Assembly (NCBI RefSeq): GCF_046630445.1
Contig: NC_092339.1
Location: 74,283,501-74,347,500, forward strand
Length of the DNA stretch: 64,000 nucleotides
DNA from: Rutidosis leptorrhynchoides
Lineage: Eukaryota; Streptophyta; Magnoliopsida; Asterales; Asteraceae
Direction of reading: 5' to 3'
The translations under genes and the position numbers were made by a program. The notes below the pieces were generated by a model, which saw nothing but the letters and a program-made list of their open reading frames with translations, searched no databases and was not told the origin of the DNA. This document shows positions 13,207 through 23,473 of the stretch, piece after piece; position 1 is the stretch's first letter; the number at the start of each line of letters is the position of its first letter.

Positions 13207-14039
13207 GTGAGCTGAGGATCTGAAGGTAGACTGAGTCGGAACCATCTTCTTGCTGGATTCAAATCGATCTTCTTGAAGTGTACTCGAGCTCATTAGGGCG
13301 TTCTCATCCTCTATACACCATCCACCAATAACTTGCAATGAAATAATCATCGAGTTTCTTTGTCCTTTAATCATTATTCAAAGAGTCTCCACCAATGCAT
13401 CAATAACTGTCTATTACTTGTAAAAATAGAAAAGATCAAACCTAGACAGGTGATTAAGCTTTAGGCCATAGATCCATTGATTTGAGTTTTGATGAAAAAG
13501 TTATTTAGAAACTTGAGGGTTTCAAAATTAGGTTTTTGAAGATTTGACAAATCAGTGTATGACTAAAAGCTTAATCCCACACTTAAAGTGTTGACTGCCT
13601 TTAATTTTAAGACTTTTAAAATAATGTAGCTATTAATTCACTTAAGCCCAAGACAAGTAGGAGAAGTGAATCCGTCCTAAGAAAAGTTGAAAATTTTATT
13701 TTAAGTTTCACTTTTCACTTTATTCATTTAACATAATTATCCTAATCTAGCTACTACTAAAGCTATAGAAAAATAAACACACGGGCTGCCTCCCGAGAAG
13801 CGCTTGTTTTTGTTCGGGTCACGAGCCTGACTCTAGCCTTATTTCTCAAGAAATCTAGGCAGCTCCATTGCATCCATCAGTAGACACAAGAGGTAATATT
13901 GGAACATACCGATGGGATTGAAGCGGACATAGAATAAGGTATGTCCAATGAGAGGAGAAGGTGGCTTGAAGTGAATGCTTTGTTTAACTTGAGGTATAAC
14001 AAAACTATTAATTTCTTCTACCTCCTTGATTTGTGCGGG
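13207..14039 (-). mobile_element. 3' untranslated region of the left Athila element, part 2
   Basis: Minus-strand sequence directly after the protease frame. It has an AAGTGTGGGA motif at 13572-13581 and, near 13775-13802, a minus-strand block reading GCGCTTCTCGGGAGGCAGCC, a signature I associate with the region after pol in Athila/Tat elements. Reverse transcriptase, RNase H and integrase are absent between here and the protease, so an internal deletion removed them. The short ORF at 13165-13374 crosses the insertion boundary and is not a gene. Confidence 0.6.
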
Positions 14040-15374
14040 TTAGTCAAATGGGTCTTCATCACTCCATGATGTGTATGTCATTATGTATTTGAGTGATAGT
14101 TTATAGGTTAGCCCTGACGCAAAACCCGTTTTTCTTCTTTGCGACTTTAGGTTGGTCGTAATGTTGTACTCTAAGGATGGAGGTGGGACGATGTCCATTG
14201 ACATCTCTAATATGGTTACAACATTAGCAACTACTTCGGTGCTAGAATCCTCCATCCCGTTCTTCTCATCCGGGCTTTCCATTTCTATTTCTTCATCCAC
14301 CTCCTCGTCACTCTGTTCGGGAGATTCAAGTATAATTGTTTCAGAGATTTCTTCAAGTACGAAGTCCTCTCCAATCATTAAAAGATCAAAATAAGGTGGG
14401 AGCGAAGATTTAGTTGGTATGGAGTGGTTATTCTTCTTGTCTTCCACTTCTATCTTCTTCTCTTCATTCTCGGAATAGAAGGTGACTTTCCTAGTGGAGA
14501 TGGTATTTATTTCTCCGTTCCCATCAGAAGGACATACAGACTTGTCGATCGTGAAAGTGACCTCTTCTCCACGGGCTCTCAAAGTGATAGTCCATAAATA
14601 AACGTCAACGTTCGCTTTGGCTGTATTCATGAAAGGCCTTCCTAAGATGATAGGGGTTTTCACGTCTTCTTTAAAATCCATAACCACAAAGTCGGTCGGA
14701 AAAAGGAATTTGTCGACCTTAACCATGACATTCTCAGCAATTCTCTTAGGATATCTAGTGGATTGGTCAGCTAGCTGGACGCTCATTTTGGTAGGCTTAA
14801 GGTTTCTAATTTCGATTCTCTGGAACAGTGAGTAAGGCATGAGATTGATGCTAGCACCATGGTTAGCGAGAGAATAGATAGTACCAGATTGGTAGATAGA
14901 ACAAGGAAGGGTAAATCGTCCCGTATCCCCTAGTTTTTTAGGAAGAGTATTTAAGAGAATGGCTGAACAATCCCCGTTCAGCAGGACATTGGGTACTTCG
15001 GGTACCTTATCCTTGGTTGATAGGAGTTTCCTAAAATACTTCTTACTATGAGGATTTTTAGACACAGTGTCCAAAAATTTACCGTCAAGCTTGAAAGATT
15101 TCATCTTGTTGTGTCTTTGCTTGAGACGGCTCGGGAATGGAATGGGTGTTTTTCCCTCGGGTTTAGGTGATGACTCAATGACTACTACCGAACAGGTATT
15201 AGTTAGTTTTTTCTCCTTAGAAGAAATTGAAGGTTGGCTATGTGCCACCTTTGAGTCATTTTTAGGACAACCTAGAGAATCGAGAAGCTGATTTAGATGG
15301 TTTATTTGATTTTCAAGACTACTCAAGTGATTAGTCATGACTAAGTCAGCTGTGTCTTGTCTTTCTGTGATCAT
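14040..15374 (-). pseudogene. Left Athila gag C-terminus and protease, catalytic Asp lost
   Basis: A 444-residue frame. The middle is a retroviral-type aspartic protease region: the ASINLMPYSLF flap-side motif, then LADQSTRYP, then the conserved LGRPFMNTAKA near the end of the fold. The active site reads N-H-G-A (Asn codon at 14862-14864), whereas the right-hand Athila copy has D-L-G-A, so the catalytic aspartate is replaced. After the protease the frame runs into an acidic Glu/Ser-rich tail and stops; no RT follows. The N-terminus probably belongs to the gag tail rather than a true start. With the deletion of RT and integrase this marks a non-autonomous or dead element. Confidence 0.85.
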
Positions 15375-16300
15375 GTTGATGATTCGCAGTAGGACATCAT
15401 CTGGACTTGTCTCCGGTGGGGTAGTGGGTTTGGTAGGTTGGTTGTGCGGATAAGCTAGGATATTATCAGAGTAGACAAACAGCCTCGTTTACCTTTGCCG
15501 GACGTGGGTTAGTACAATTCTGGCATAATAGTACTTGAGACATATGTTGCGGGAGTTTCTTTAGATCTCCGACTTCTTTGGTGAGGTTTTCTATTTGGTC
15601 CGAGAGAAATTTGATAGTTTTATTTTCGATAGGATCGGAGGCGGAAAGCAGTGTTGCTGATGAAATGTGCTCTTTCATGTTCCAATCATGATGGTGCATA
15701 GTCATCTCCTTGATCAATCTCCGGGCCTCGTCAGCAGTGAAGTTCATGAAGTTACCTTGAGAAACAACATCAAAAGTAGACTTGTTGTTCCGATTCAGAC
15801 CTTTGTAGAAGGTCAAAATTTGAGCAGAGCTCTCAAAACTCTGGTTCGGGCATCTTCGAAGCAAGTGTTTGAATCTTTCCTATGCAGTGTAGAGTGATTT
15901 ATCGTATGCTTGTTGAAAGTTTAAGATATCATTCCTAAGTCCGATTTTTTTTTTATGGGGAAAAGTACTTGATTAAGAAAGTTGTTGCCATTTCCTCCCA
16001 TGAGGTGATAGAGTTGGGTTCTAACCCCTCAAACCAGGTTTGTGCATAAAGAGTTAAGGAATACGGGAATAAATGTAGACGAACTACATCTTGTTCAACC
16101 CCGTTTTGCTTATATGAGTTGGATAAGGAGAGGAATCTATCTAGGTGAGTGTTGAGATCGTCAATTGGTAAGCCATGGAACTGGCAATGGTTCTGAATGA
16201 GTTGTATGATGTTATGCTTAAGCACAAAAGACGCTCCGTTAACCTCTAGATAGAGTATTGGTCCTCCTCGTCCTTCTAACGAGGGTTTGGTGATGTCAGT
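15375..16300 (-). pseudogene. Left Athila gag, broken
   Basis: Frames at 15953-16225 and 15466-15864 together show an Athila-type Gag core: a QNHCQFHGLP stretch, then LHLFPYSL, TWFEGLEPNSITSWEEM and KYFSP, then after a gap FYKGLNR and ADEARRLIKEMTMHH. A stop follows KYFSP beside a run of A residues (T run at about 15943-15953 on the plus strand), and another stop (TAG on the minus strand) lies between the two frames. The 5' part of the gene continues beyond the inserted chromovirus at 29415. Gag would form the particle in which reverse transcription takes place. Non-functional here. Confidence 0.85.
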
Positions 16301-19300
16301 TGTAGTGACCCGAACTTTTCCATGTTTATATATATTAATTGAGATTGATATTTACATGATTAAATGTTTCCAACATGTTAAGCAATCAAACTTGTTAAGA
16401 CTTGATTAATTGAAATAGGTTTCATATAGACAATTGACCACCCAAGTTGACCGGTGATTCACGAACGTTAAAACTTGTAAAAACTATATGATGACATATA
16501 TATGGTTATATATATAGTTAACATTATATTATGATAATTAAACATATCATTAAGTATATTAACAATGAACTACATATGTAAAAACAAGACTACTAACTTA
16601 ATGATTTTGAAACGAGACATATATGTAACGATTATCGTTGTAACGACATTTAATGTATATATATCATATTAAGAGATATTCGTACATCATAATATCATGA
16701 TAATATAATAATTTAAAATCTCTTTTGATATTATAAACATTGGGTTAACAACATTTAACAAGATCGTTAACCTAAAGGTTTCAAAACAACATTTACATGT
16801 AACGACTAACGATGACTTAACGACTCAGTTAAAATGTATATACATGTAGTGTTTTAATATGTATTTATACACTTTTGAAAGACTTCAATACACTTATCAA
16901 AATACTTCTACTTAACAAAAATGCTTACAATTACATCCTCGTTCAGTTTCATCAACAATTCTACTCGTATGCACCCGTATTCGTACTCGTACAATACACA
17001 GCTTTTAGATGTATGTACTATTGGTATATACACTCCAATGATCAGCTCTTAGCAGCCCATGTGAGTCACCTAACACATGTGGGAACCATCATTTGGCAAC
17101 TAGCATGAAATATCTCATAAAATTACAAAAATATGAGTAATCATTCATGACTTATTTACATGAAAACAAAATTACATATCCTTTATATCTAATCCATACA
17201 CCAACGACCAAAAACACCTACAAACACTTTCATTCTTCAATTTTCTTCATCTAATTGATCTCTCTCAAGTTCTATCTTCAAGTTCTAAGTGTTCTTCATA
17301 AATTCCAAAAGTTCTAGTTTCATAAAATCAAGAATACTTTCAAGTTTGCTAGCTCACTTCCAATCTTGTAAGGTGATCATCCAACCTCAAGAAATCTTTG
17401 TTTCTTACAGTAGGTTATCATTCTAATACAAGGTAAAAATCATATTCAAACTTTGGTTCAATTTCTATAACTATAACAATCTTATTTCAAGTGATGATCT
17501 TACTTGAACTTGTTTTCGTGTCATGATTCTGCTTCAAGAACTTCGAGCCATCCAAGGATCCATTGAAGCTAGATCCATTTTTCTATTTTCCAGTAGGTTT
17601 ATCCAAGGAAATTAAGGTAGTAATGATGTTCATAACATCATTCGATTCATACATATAAAGCTATCTTATTCGAAGGTTTAAACTTGTAATCACTAGAACA
17701 TAGTTTAGTTAATTCTAAACTTGTTATCAAACAAAAGTTAATCCTTCTAACTTGACTTTTAAAATCAACTAAACACATATTCTATATCTATATGATATGC
17801 TAACTTAATGATTTAAAACCTGGAAACACGAAAAACACCGTAAAACAGGATTTACGCCGTCGTAGTAACACCGCGGGCTGTTTTGGGTTAGTTAATTAAA
17901 AAATATGATAAACTTTGATTTAAAAGTTGTTATTCTGAGAAAATGATTTTTATTATGAACATGAAACTATATCCAAAAATTATGGTTAAACTCAAAGTGG
18001 AAGTATGTTTTCTAAAATGGTCATCTAGACGTCGTTCTTTCGACTGAAATGACTACCTTTACAAAAACGACTTGTAACTTATTTTTCCGACTATAAACCT
18101 ATACTTTTTCTGTTTAGATTCATAAAATAGAGTTCAATATGAAACCATAGCAATTTGATTCACTCAAAACGGATTTAAAATGAAGAAGTTATGGGTAAAA
18201 CAAGATTGGATAATTTTTCTCATTTTAGCTACGTGAAAATTGGTAACAAATCTATTCCAACCATAACTTAATCAACTTGTATTGTATATTATGTAATCTT
18301 GAGATACCATAGACACGTATACAATGTTTCGACCTATCATGTCGACACATCTATATATATTTCGGAACAACCATAGACACTCTATATGTGAATGTTGGAG
18401 TTAGCTATACAGGGTTGAGGTTGATTCCAAAATATATATAGTTTGAGTTGTGATCAATACTGAGATACGTATACACTGGGTCGTGGATTGATTCAAGATA
18501 ATATTTATCGATTTATTTCTGTACATCTAACTGTGGACAACTAGTTGTAGGTTACTAACGAGGACAGCTGACTTAATAAACTTAAAACATCAAAATATAT
18601 TAAAAGTGTTGTAAATATATTTTGAACATACTTTGATATATATGTATATATTGTTATAGGTTCGTGAATTAACCAGTGGCCAAGTTTTACTTCCCGACGA
18701 AGTAAAAAATCTGTGAAAGTGAGTTATAGTCCCACTTTTAAAATCTAATATTTTTGGGATGAGAATACATGCAGGTTTTATAAATGATTTACAAAATAGA
18801 CACAAGTACGTGAAACTACATTCTATGGTTGAATTATCGAAATCGAATATGCCCCTTTTTATTAAGTCTGGTAATCTAAGAATTAGGGAACAGACACCCT
18901 AATTGACGCGAATCCTAAAGATAGATCTATTGGGCCTAACAAACCCCATCCAAAGTACCGGATGCTTTAGTACTTCGAAATTTATATCATATCCGAAGGG
19001 TGTCCTGGAATGATGGGGATATTCTTATATATGCATCTTGTTAATGTCGGTTACCAGGTGTTCACCATATGAATGATTTTTATCTCTATGTATGGGATGT
19101 GTATTGAAATATGAAATCTTGTGGTCTATGGTTACGATTTGATATATATAGGTTAAACCTATAACTCACCAACATTTTTGTTGACGTTTAAAGCATGTTT
19201 ATTCTCAGGTGAATATTAAGAGCTTCCGCTGTTGCATACTAAAATAAGGACAAGATTTAGAGTCCATGTTTGTATGATATTGTGTAAAAACTGCATTCAA

Positions 19301-19552
19301 GAAACTGATTTCGATGTAACATATTTGTATTGTAAACCATTATGTAATGGTCGTGTGTAAACAGGATATTTTAGATTATCATTATTTGATAATCTACGTA
19401 AAGCTTTTTAAACCTTTATTTATGAAATAAAGGTTATGGTTTGTTTTAAAAATGAATGCAGTCTTTGAAAAACGTCTCATATAGAGGTCAAAACCTCGCA
19501 ACGAAATCAATTAATATGGAACATTTTTAATCAATAAGAACGGGACATTTCA
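16301..19552 (+). repeat. Chromovirus 5' LTR
   Basis: 3,252 bp, TG...CA ends, nearly identical to the copy at 26158-29409. It drives transcription of the element. Two small ORFs (16875-17108 and minus 18590-18805) are duplicated exactly or nearly so in the other LTR simply because the LTR is; I do not call them genes. A potential splice donor of AAGGTAA type lies near 17432, in a part of the LTR that looks transcribed; this is inference. Confidence 0.95.
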
Positions 19553-19554
19553 GT

Positions 19555-19567
19555 TGGTATCCGAGCG
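19555..19567 (+). promoter_or_regulatory. Primer binding site, initiator tRNA-Met type
   Basis: TGGTATCCGAGCG, two bases after the LTR end. It matches the common plant initiator tRNA-Met site (TGGTATCAGAGC) except for one base. Minus-strand DNA synthesis would start here. Confidence 0.85.
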
Positions 19568-19761
19568 TTGGTCTTAGAGAACCAGAATTTTGCATTAGTG
19601 TGTCTTATCGAGTTTGTTAGGATGCATTAGTGAGTCTGGACTTCGACCGTGTTTACTTGAAAAATGATTGCTTAACAAATTTTGTTGGAAACTATATATT
19701 TTTAACATGCGAATATTATGTGATATATTAATCTCTTAACGCGTTTGATATTATGTGATAG

Positions 19762-20376
19762 ATGTCTACCTCTAGAACAAGTCCCATTGACTCACCTAAT
19801 AATAATGAAGAGTCAAATGTAAATTGGAATGATTCGTGGACTGATTCACAAGTTCCCGAAGAGGAACCGGAAGAAGAGTCGGAACCGGAAGAAGAATCGG
19901 AACCGAAAGAAGAATCGGAACCGGATGAAGAAATAGAACCGGTGGGGGAAATAATAAAACGGTTAAGTAAAAGAAAATCCTCAACCAACCGACCAAGGTT
20001 AATTATGGTCAATGGTGTTTCCGCCAAGGAAGCCAAATATTGGGAGGATTACCAATTCTCCGATGAATCGGATTCCGACGAGAATTCCGATGATGTTATA
20101 GAAATTACCCCAACTGAATTTAAAAAGGCAAAAGAAAATAATAAGGGAAAGGGCATAAAAATAGAGAAATCTAATTCCAACCCCGATGAACTTTATATGT
20201 ATCGTCAACCCCCGAAGTCCTTAAGTTGTAACAATGACCCGGGAACCTCTAAACCACCAGGTTTTTCTAAACCAATGTGGAAAATTACGGCTCGTATTAG
20301 GGGAACATCATACATCCCTAGAAACTTGGCAAAACGAACCAAAACCGAAGAAGAAGAAACAAGCGAGTCGGAATAA
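19762..20376 (+). CDS. Acidic protein ORF inside the chromovirus (unknown function)
   Basis: 204 residues, the first ORF after the primer binding site. The N-terminal third has a short repeat of Glu/Ser/Pro units of the form EEESEP (about residues 30-55). Next comes a basic patch (KRLSKRKSS), an acidic Ser/Asp stretch around residues 95-110, a Lys/Gly-rich patch (KAKENNKGKGIKIEK) that could be a nuclear signal, and a C-terminal part with PPGFSKPMWKITARIRG. No domain recognised. The charge pattern suggests a flexible adaptor or a regulator, but that is a guess. It ends 137 bp before the F-box ORF and has no counterpart in ordinary gag-pol. The frame is open, so it may still be under constraint or simply young. 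Confidence 0.6.
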   Translation: MSTSRTSPIDSPNNNEESNVNWNDSWTDSQVPEEEPEEESEPEEESEPKEESEPDEEIEPVGEIIKRLSKRKSSTNRPRLIMVNGVSAKEAKYWEDYQFSDESDSDENSDDVIEITPTEFKKAKENNKGKGIKIEKSNSNPDELYMYRQPPKSLSCNNDPGTSKPPGFSKPMWKITARIRGTSYIPRNLAKRTKTEEEETSESE

Positions 20377-20513
20377 GATAGTTGTATTCGTGTGGTGTAA
20401 TATATGTAATATAGTGTGCTTATGCTTTATGATATATGTAGAAATTGCTTGTATTAATAAGTATTTTTTTTATGAATCTAACTCTTGTCTATTTTACAGT
20501 ATAAAAACACAAA

Positions 20514-21197
20514 ATGGATAGACAACCCAATATTTTAAGAGACCTACCCGGAGACATGATTGATGAAATCTTGTCTAGAGTCGGTCAGAATTCTTCGGCA
20601 CAACTATTTAAGGCGAGATCAGTTTGTAAGACATTCGAAGAACGTTCCAAGAATGCTTTGGTTTATAAAAGGCTTTCGTTCGAAAGATGGGGGATATCAC
20701 ATTGGGAAATCCATAAGTTACGATGTGTTTACTTTGACGCATATATTGCGGGGAACCCAAATGCTATTTTACGCAATGGGTTAAGAAATTATTTTGACTC
20801 AATATATCCGAATATTGGACTTCGTGATTTAGAAAAAGCGGCTAACATGCAACATAAAGAAGCATGTTATGCTTACGGATTAGTAATGTTCGCTTCTCAC
20901 CAAAGTGAGAACAAGAACATCGGGCTACAACTATTAAACAAAACGTTCCCACAAGTGACGGAGTCGGTAATTGGGGTAAGAAATGAGGTTTTTAGATTGT
21001 TACGGGACTGTTGGACATTACGTAACCCTCGTCCCTTTGACGACGTTACAACACGCTGTCTTATCAACGGCCATAACGGTTATGTTCCACAAGACCAAGG
21101 ATGGGAAGTAATCCTAGTAAAACCAGAATGCATGACTTGTTTCTGGAAGTATGAATTACGTGTCTTTATTGCCTTTGCTGAACGACTTGTGTACTAG
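20514..21197 (+). CDS. F-box protein carried by the retrotransposon (At2g35280-like)
   Basis: 227 residues, intact. Residues about 8-50 form an F-box: LPGDMIDEILSRVG, then ARSVCKTFEERS. The rest matches my memory of the plant F-box At2g35280-like family: AGNPNAILRNGLRNYF, GLRDLEKAANMQHKEACYAYG (a Sel1/TPR-like helical repeat), and a C-terminal PECMTCFWKYELRVFIAFAE with the spaced cysteines of that family. F-box proteins bind SKP1 and bring targets to SCF ubiquitin ligases. It lies between the acidic ORF and gag in the same sense, with no intron, as expected for a captured mRNA. Its target is unknown. An AAACACAAAATGG start context supports this ATG. Confidence 0.85.
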   Translation: MDRQPNILRDLPGDMIDEILSRVGQNSSAQLFKARSVCKTFEERSKNALVYKRLSFERWGISHWEIHKLRCVYFDAYIAGNPNAILRNGLRNYFDSIYPNIGLRDLEKAANMQHKEACYAYGLVMFASHQSENKNIGLQLLNKTFPQVTESVIGVRNEVFRLLRDCWTLRNPRPFDDVTTRCLINGHNGYVPQDQGWEVILVKPECMTCFWKYELRVFIAFAERLVY

Positions 21198-21385
21198 CTA
21201 GAATTATCTTCACAACCATCTTGTATCAAATTTATGGTGTGCTATATTTCATGCTATATGTAAAATAAGCGGTATTGTAAGTTTGTAAAATATTGTGTAA
21301 AAGTTTGAACGCGAAATATTATTATAATCAGTTTTTCATATAGAATTGTAGTAGTTGAATTGTATATTAGCTACTAAGTATGAAC

Positions 21386-21401
21386 TTAACGGGTAGGTAC
21401 T
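21386..21401 (+). promoter_or_regulatory. Internal copy of the polypurine-tract junction
   Basis: TTAACGGGTAGGTACT, identical over 16 bp to 26143-26158, where it spans the polypurine tract and the first base of the 3' LTR. Here it is followed by ACCCG, giving a small hairpin CGGGTAG-GTA-CTACCCG. It lies 138 bp before the gag ATG and after the F-box ORF. It could act as a second plus-strand primer site or mark the joint where the extra ORFs were acquired. Confidence 0.55.
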
Positions 21402-21538
21402 ACCCGAATTTAAACTTATAAAACGCTAATATGAAGAAAAAGCTTTTATAAATGAGTTCATATTATGCTACGAAATACTATTAACTACTCTTAATATTCT
21501 GTATGATTAACTTGTTCCATTTGACTATTTTGAAGGAA

Positions 21539-22372
21539 ATGGCACCGACTACTCGACACACCGTGAATATGAATGAAGAGGAATTCCGTACTTTTCTAGC
21601 TTCAAACATAGCCGCAGTACAGGCTGCGCTACATACCAACAATAACCTTGGATCTAGCAGTACAGGAAATCGTGTAGGATGCACCTACAAAGAATTCACT
21701 GCCTGCAAACCTTTGGAATTTGATGGAACCGAAGGACCGATCGGATTGAAACGGTGGACCGAGAAGGTCGAATCGGTGTTTGCCATAAGTAAGTGTACTG
21801 AAGAGGACAAAGTGAAGTACGCTACGCATACCTTCACAGATTATGCGTTAACATGGTGGAATACCTATCTAGAGCAAGTGGGACAAGACGATGCGTACGC
21901 ACTACCGTGGTCAGCATTCAAGCACTTGATGAACGAGAAATACCGTCCCAGAACCGAGGTCAATAAGCTCAAGACAGAACTTAGAGGGTTACGAACCCAA
22001 GGATTTGATATTACCACGTACGAAAGACGATTCACAGAATTGTGCCTATTGTGTCCGGGAGCGTTCGAAGATGAGGAAGAGAAGATCGACGCGTTTGTGA
22101 AAGGATTACCGGAAAGAATCCAAGAAGATATAAGTTCACACGAGCCTGCCTCCATACAACAGGCATGTAGAATGGCTCACAAACTAGTGAACCAGATTGA
22201 AGAAAGAATTAAAGAACAGACTGCTGAAGAGACCAATGTGAAGCAAGTCAAAAGAAAGTGGGAGGAAAACGGTGATAAGAATCACCAATACAACAACAAC
22301 AGCAATTATAACAATAATCGCAACAATTATCCCAGCAGTCGCAACATCAATCGTAACTACAACAAACGGCTC

Positions 22373-22403
<31 letters not shown>

Positions 22404-23473
22404 GCAGCAACTACAACAATCATCCCAACAACAATAATAACCGCAACAACAACAACAATCAGAAGCAGCTATGCCAAAGGTGTGAAAAGTATCACTCGGG
22501 GTTCTGCACCAAATTTTGCAACAAGTGTAAAAGAAATGGTCATAGCGCAGCGAAGTGTGAGGTCTACGGACCAGGGGTTAATAGAACGAAAGGAACAAAT
22601 GGTGTCGGAACGAGTAATGGCAGAGCAAGTAGTGTCGGAGCAAGTTATGCCAATGTAGTTTGTTATAAATGTGGAAAACCGGGCCACATCATTAGAAATT
22701 GCCCGAACCAGGAGAACACGAATGGACAAGGCCGCGGAAGAGTTTTCAATATTAATGCGGCAGAGGCACGGGAAGACCCGGAGCTTGTTACGGGTACGTT
22801 TCTTATTGACAATAAATCTGCTTACGTTTTATTTGATTCGGGTGCGGATAGAAGCTATATGAGTAGAGATTTTTGTGCTAAATTAAGTTGCCCATTGACG
22901 CCTTTGGATAGTAAATTTTTACTCGAATTAGCAAATGGTAAATTAATTTCAGCAGATAATATATGTCGGAATCGAGAAATTAAACTGGTTAGCGAAACAT
23001 TTAAGATTGATTTGATACCAGTAGAGTTAGGGAGTTTTGATGTGATAATCGGTATGGACTGGTTGAAAGAAGTGAAAGCAGAGATCGTTTGTTACAAAAA
23101 TGCAATTCGCATTATACGAGAAAAAGGAAAACCCTTAATGGTGTACGGAGAAAAGGGCAACACGAAGCTACATCTTATTAGTAATTTGAAGGCACAAAAA
23201 CTAATAAGAAAAGGTTGCTATGCTGTTCTAGCACACGTCGAGAAAGTACAAACTGAAGAAAAGAGCATCAATGATGTTCCCGTCGCAAAAGAATTTCCCG
23301 ATGTATTTCCGAAAGAATTACCGGGATTACCCCCACATCGATCCGTTGAATTTCAAATAGATCTTGTACCAGGAGCTGCACCAATAGCTCGTGCTCCTTA
23401 CAGACTCGCACCCAGCGAGATGAAAGAACTGCAAAGCCAATTACAAGAACTTTTAGAGCGTGGTTTCATTTGA
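21539..23473 (+). CDS. Chromovirus Gag and protease, ending at an in-frame TGA
   Basis: The start is taken at MAPTTRHTVNMN, inside a longer frame open from 21503, because it follows the usual gag layout. The Retrotrans_gag region covers roughly 21700-22200 (LTWWNTYLE, then FIKGLP-like AFVKGLPERIQ). A run of Asn codons lies at 22286-22460. Two zinc knuckles of CX2CX4HX4C form lie at 22517-22558 and 22661-22702. The aspartic protease has D-S-G-A with Asp at 22835-22837 and the conserved IIGMDWL. The frame closes at TGA (23471-23473), and the same frame continues at once into RT, so this is a nonsense change rather than a natural gag end. Confidence 0.93.
22286..22460 (+). repeat. AAC/CAA-rich tract in gag
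   Basis: Low-complexity run encoding an Asn-rich linker between the Gag core and the zinc knuckles. Other-frame ORFs over it (22184-22423 minus, 22272-22658 plus) are artefacts of the repeat. Confidence 0.9.

Noticed and set aside
16875..17108. 77-residue ORF found twice (also 26732-26965)
   Set aside because: Duplicated only because it lies in both LTRs; no domain; not preserved as a frame in the older solo LTR, as far as I can read it.
22184..22423. Val-rich minus ORF and Thr-rich plus ORF over gag
   Set aside because: Shadow frames of the Asn-codon repeat.
23471..23473. Programmed stop readthrough in the chromovirus
   Set aside because: No leaky stop context is visible; treated as a mutation unless shared by other copies.
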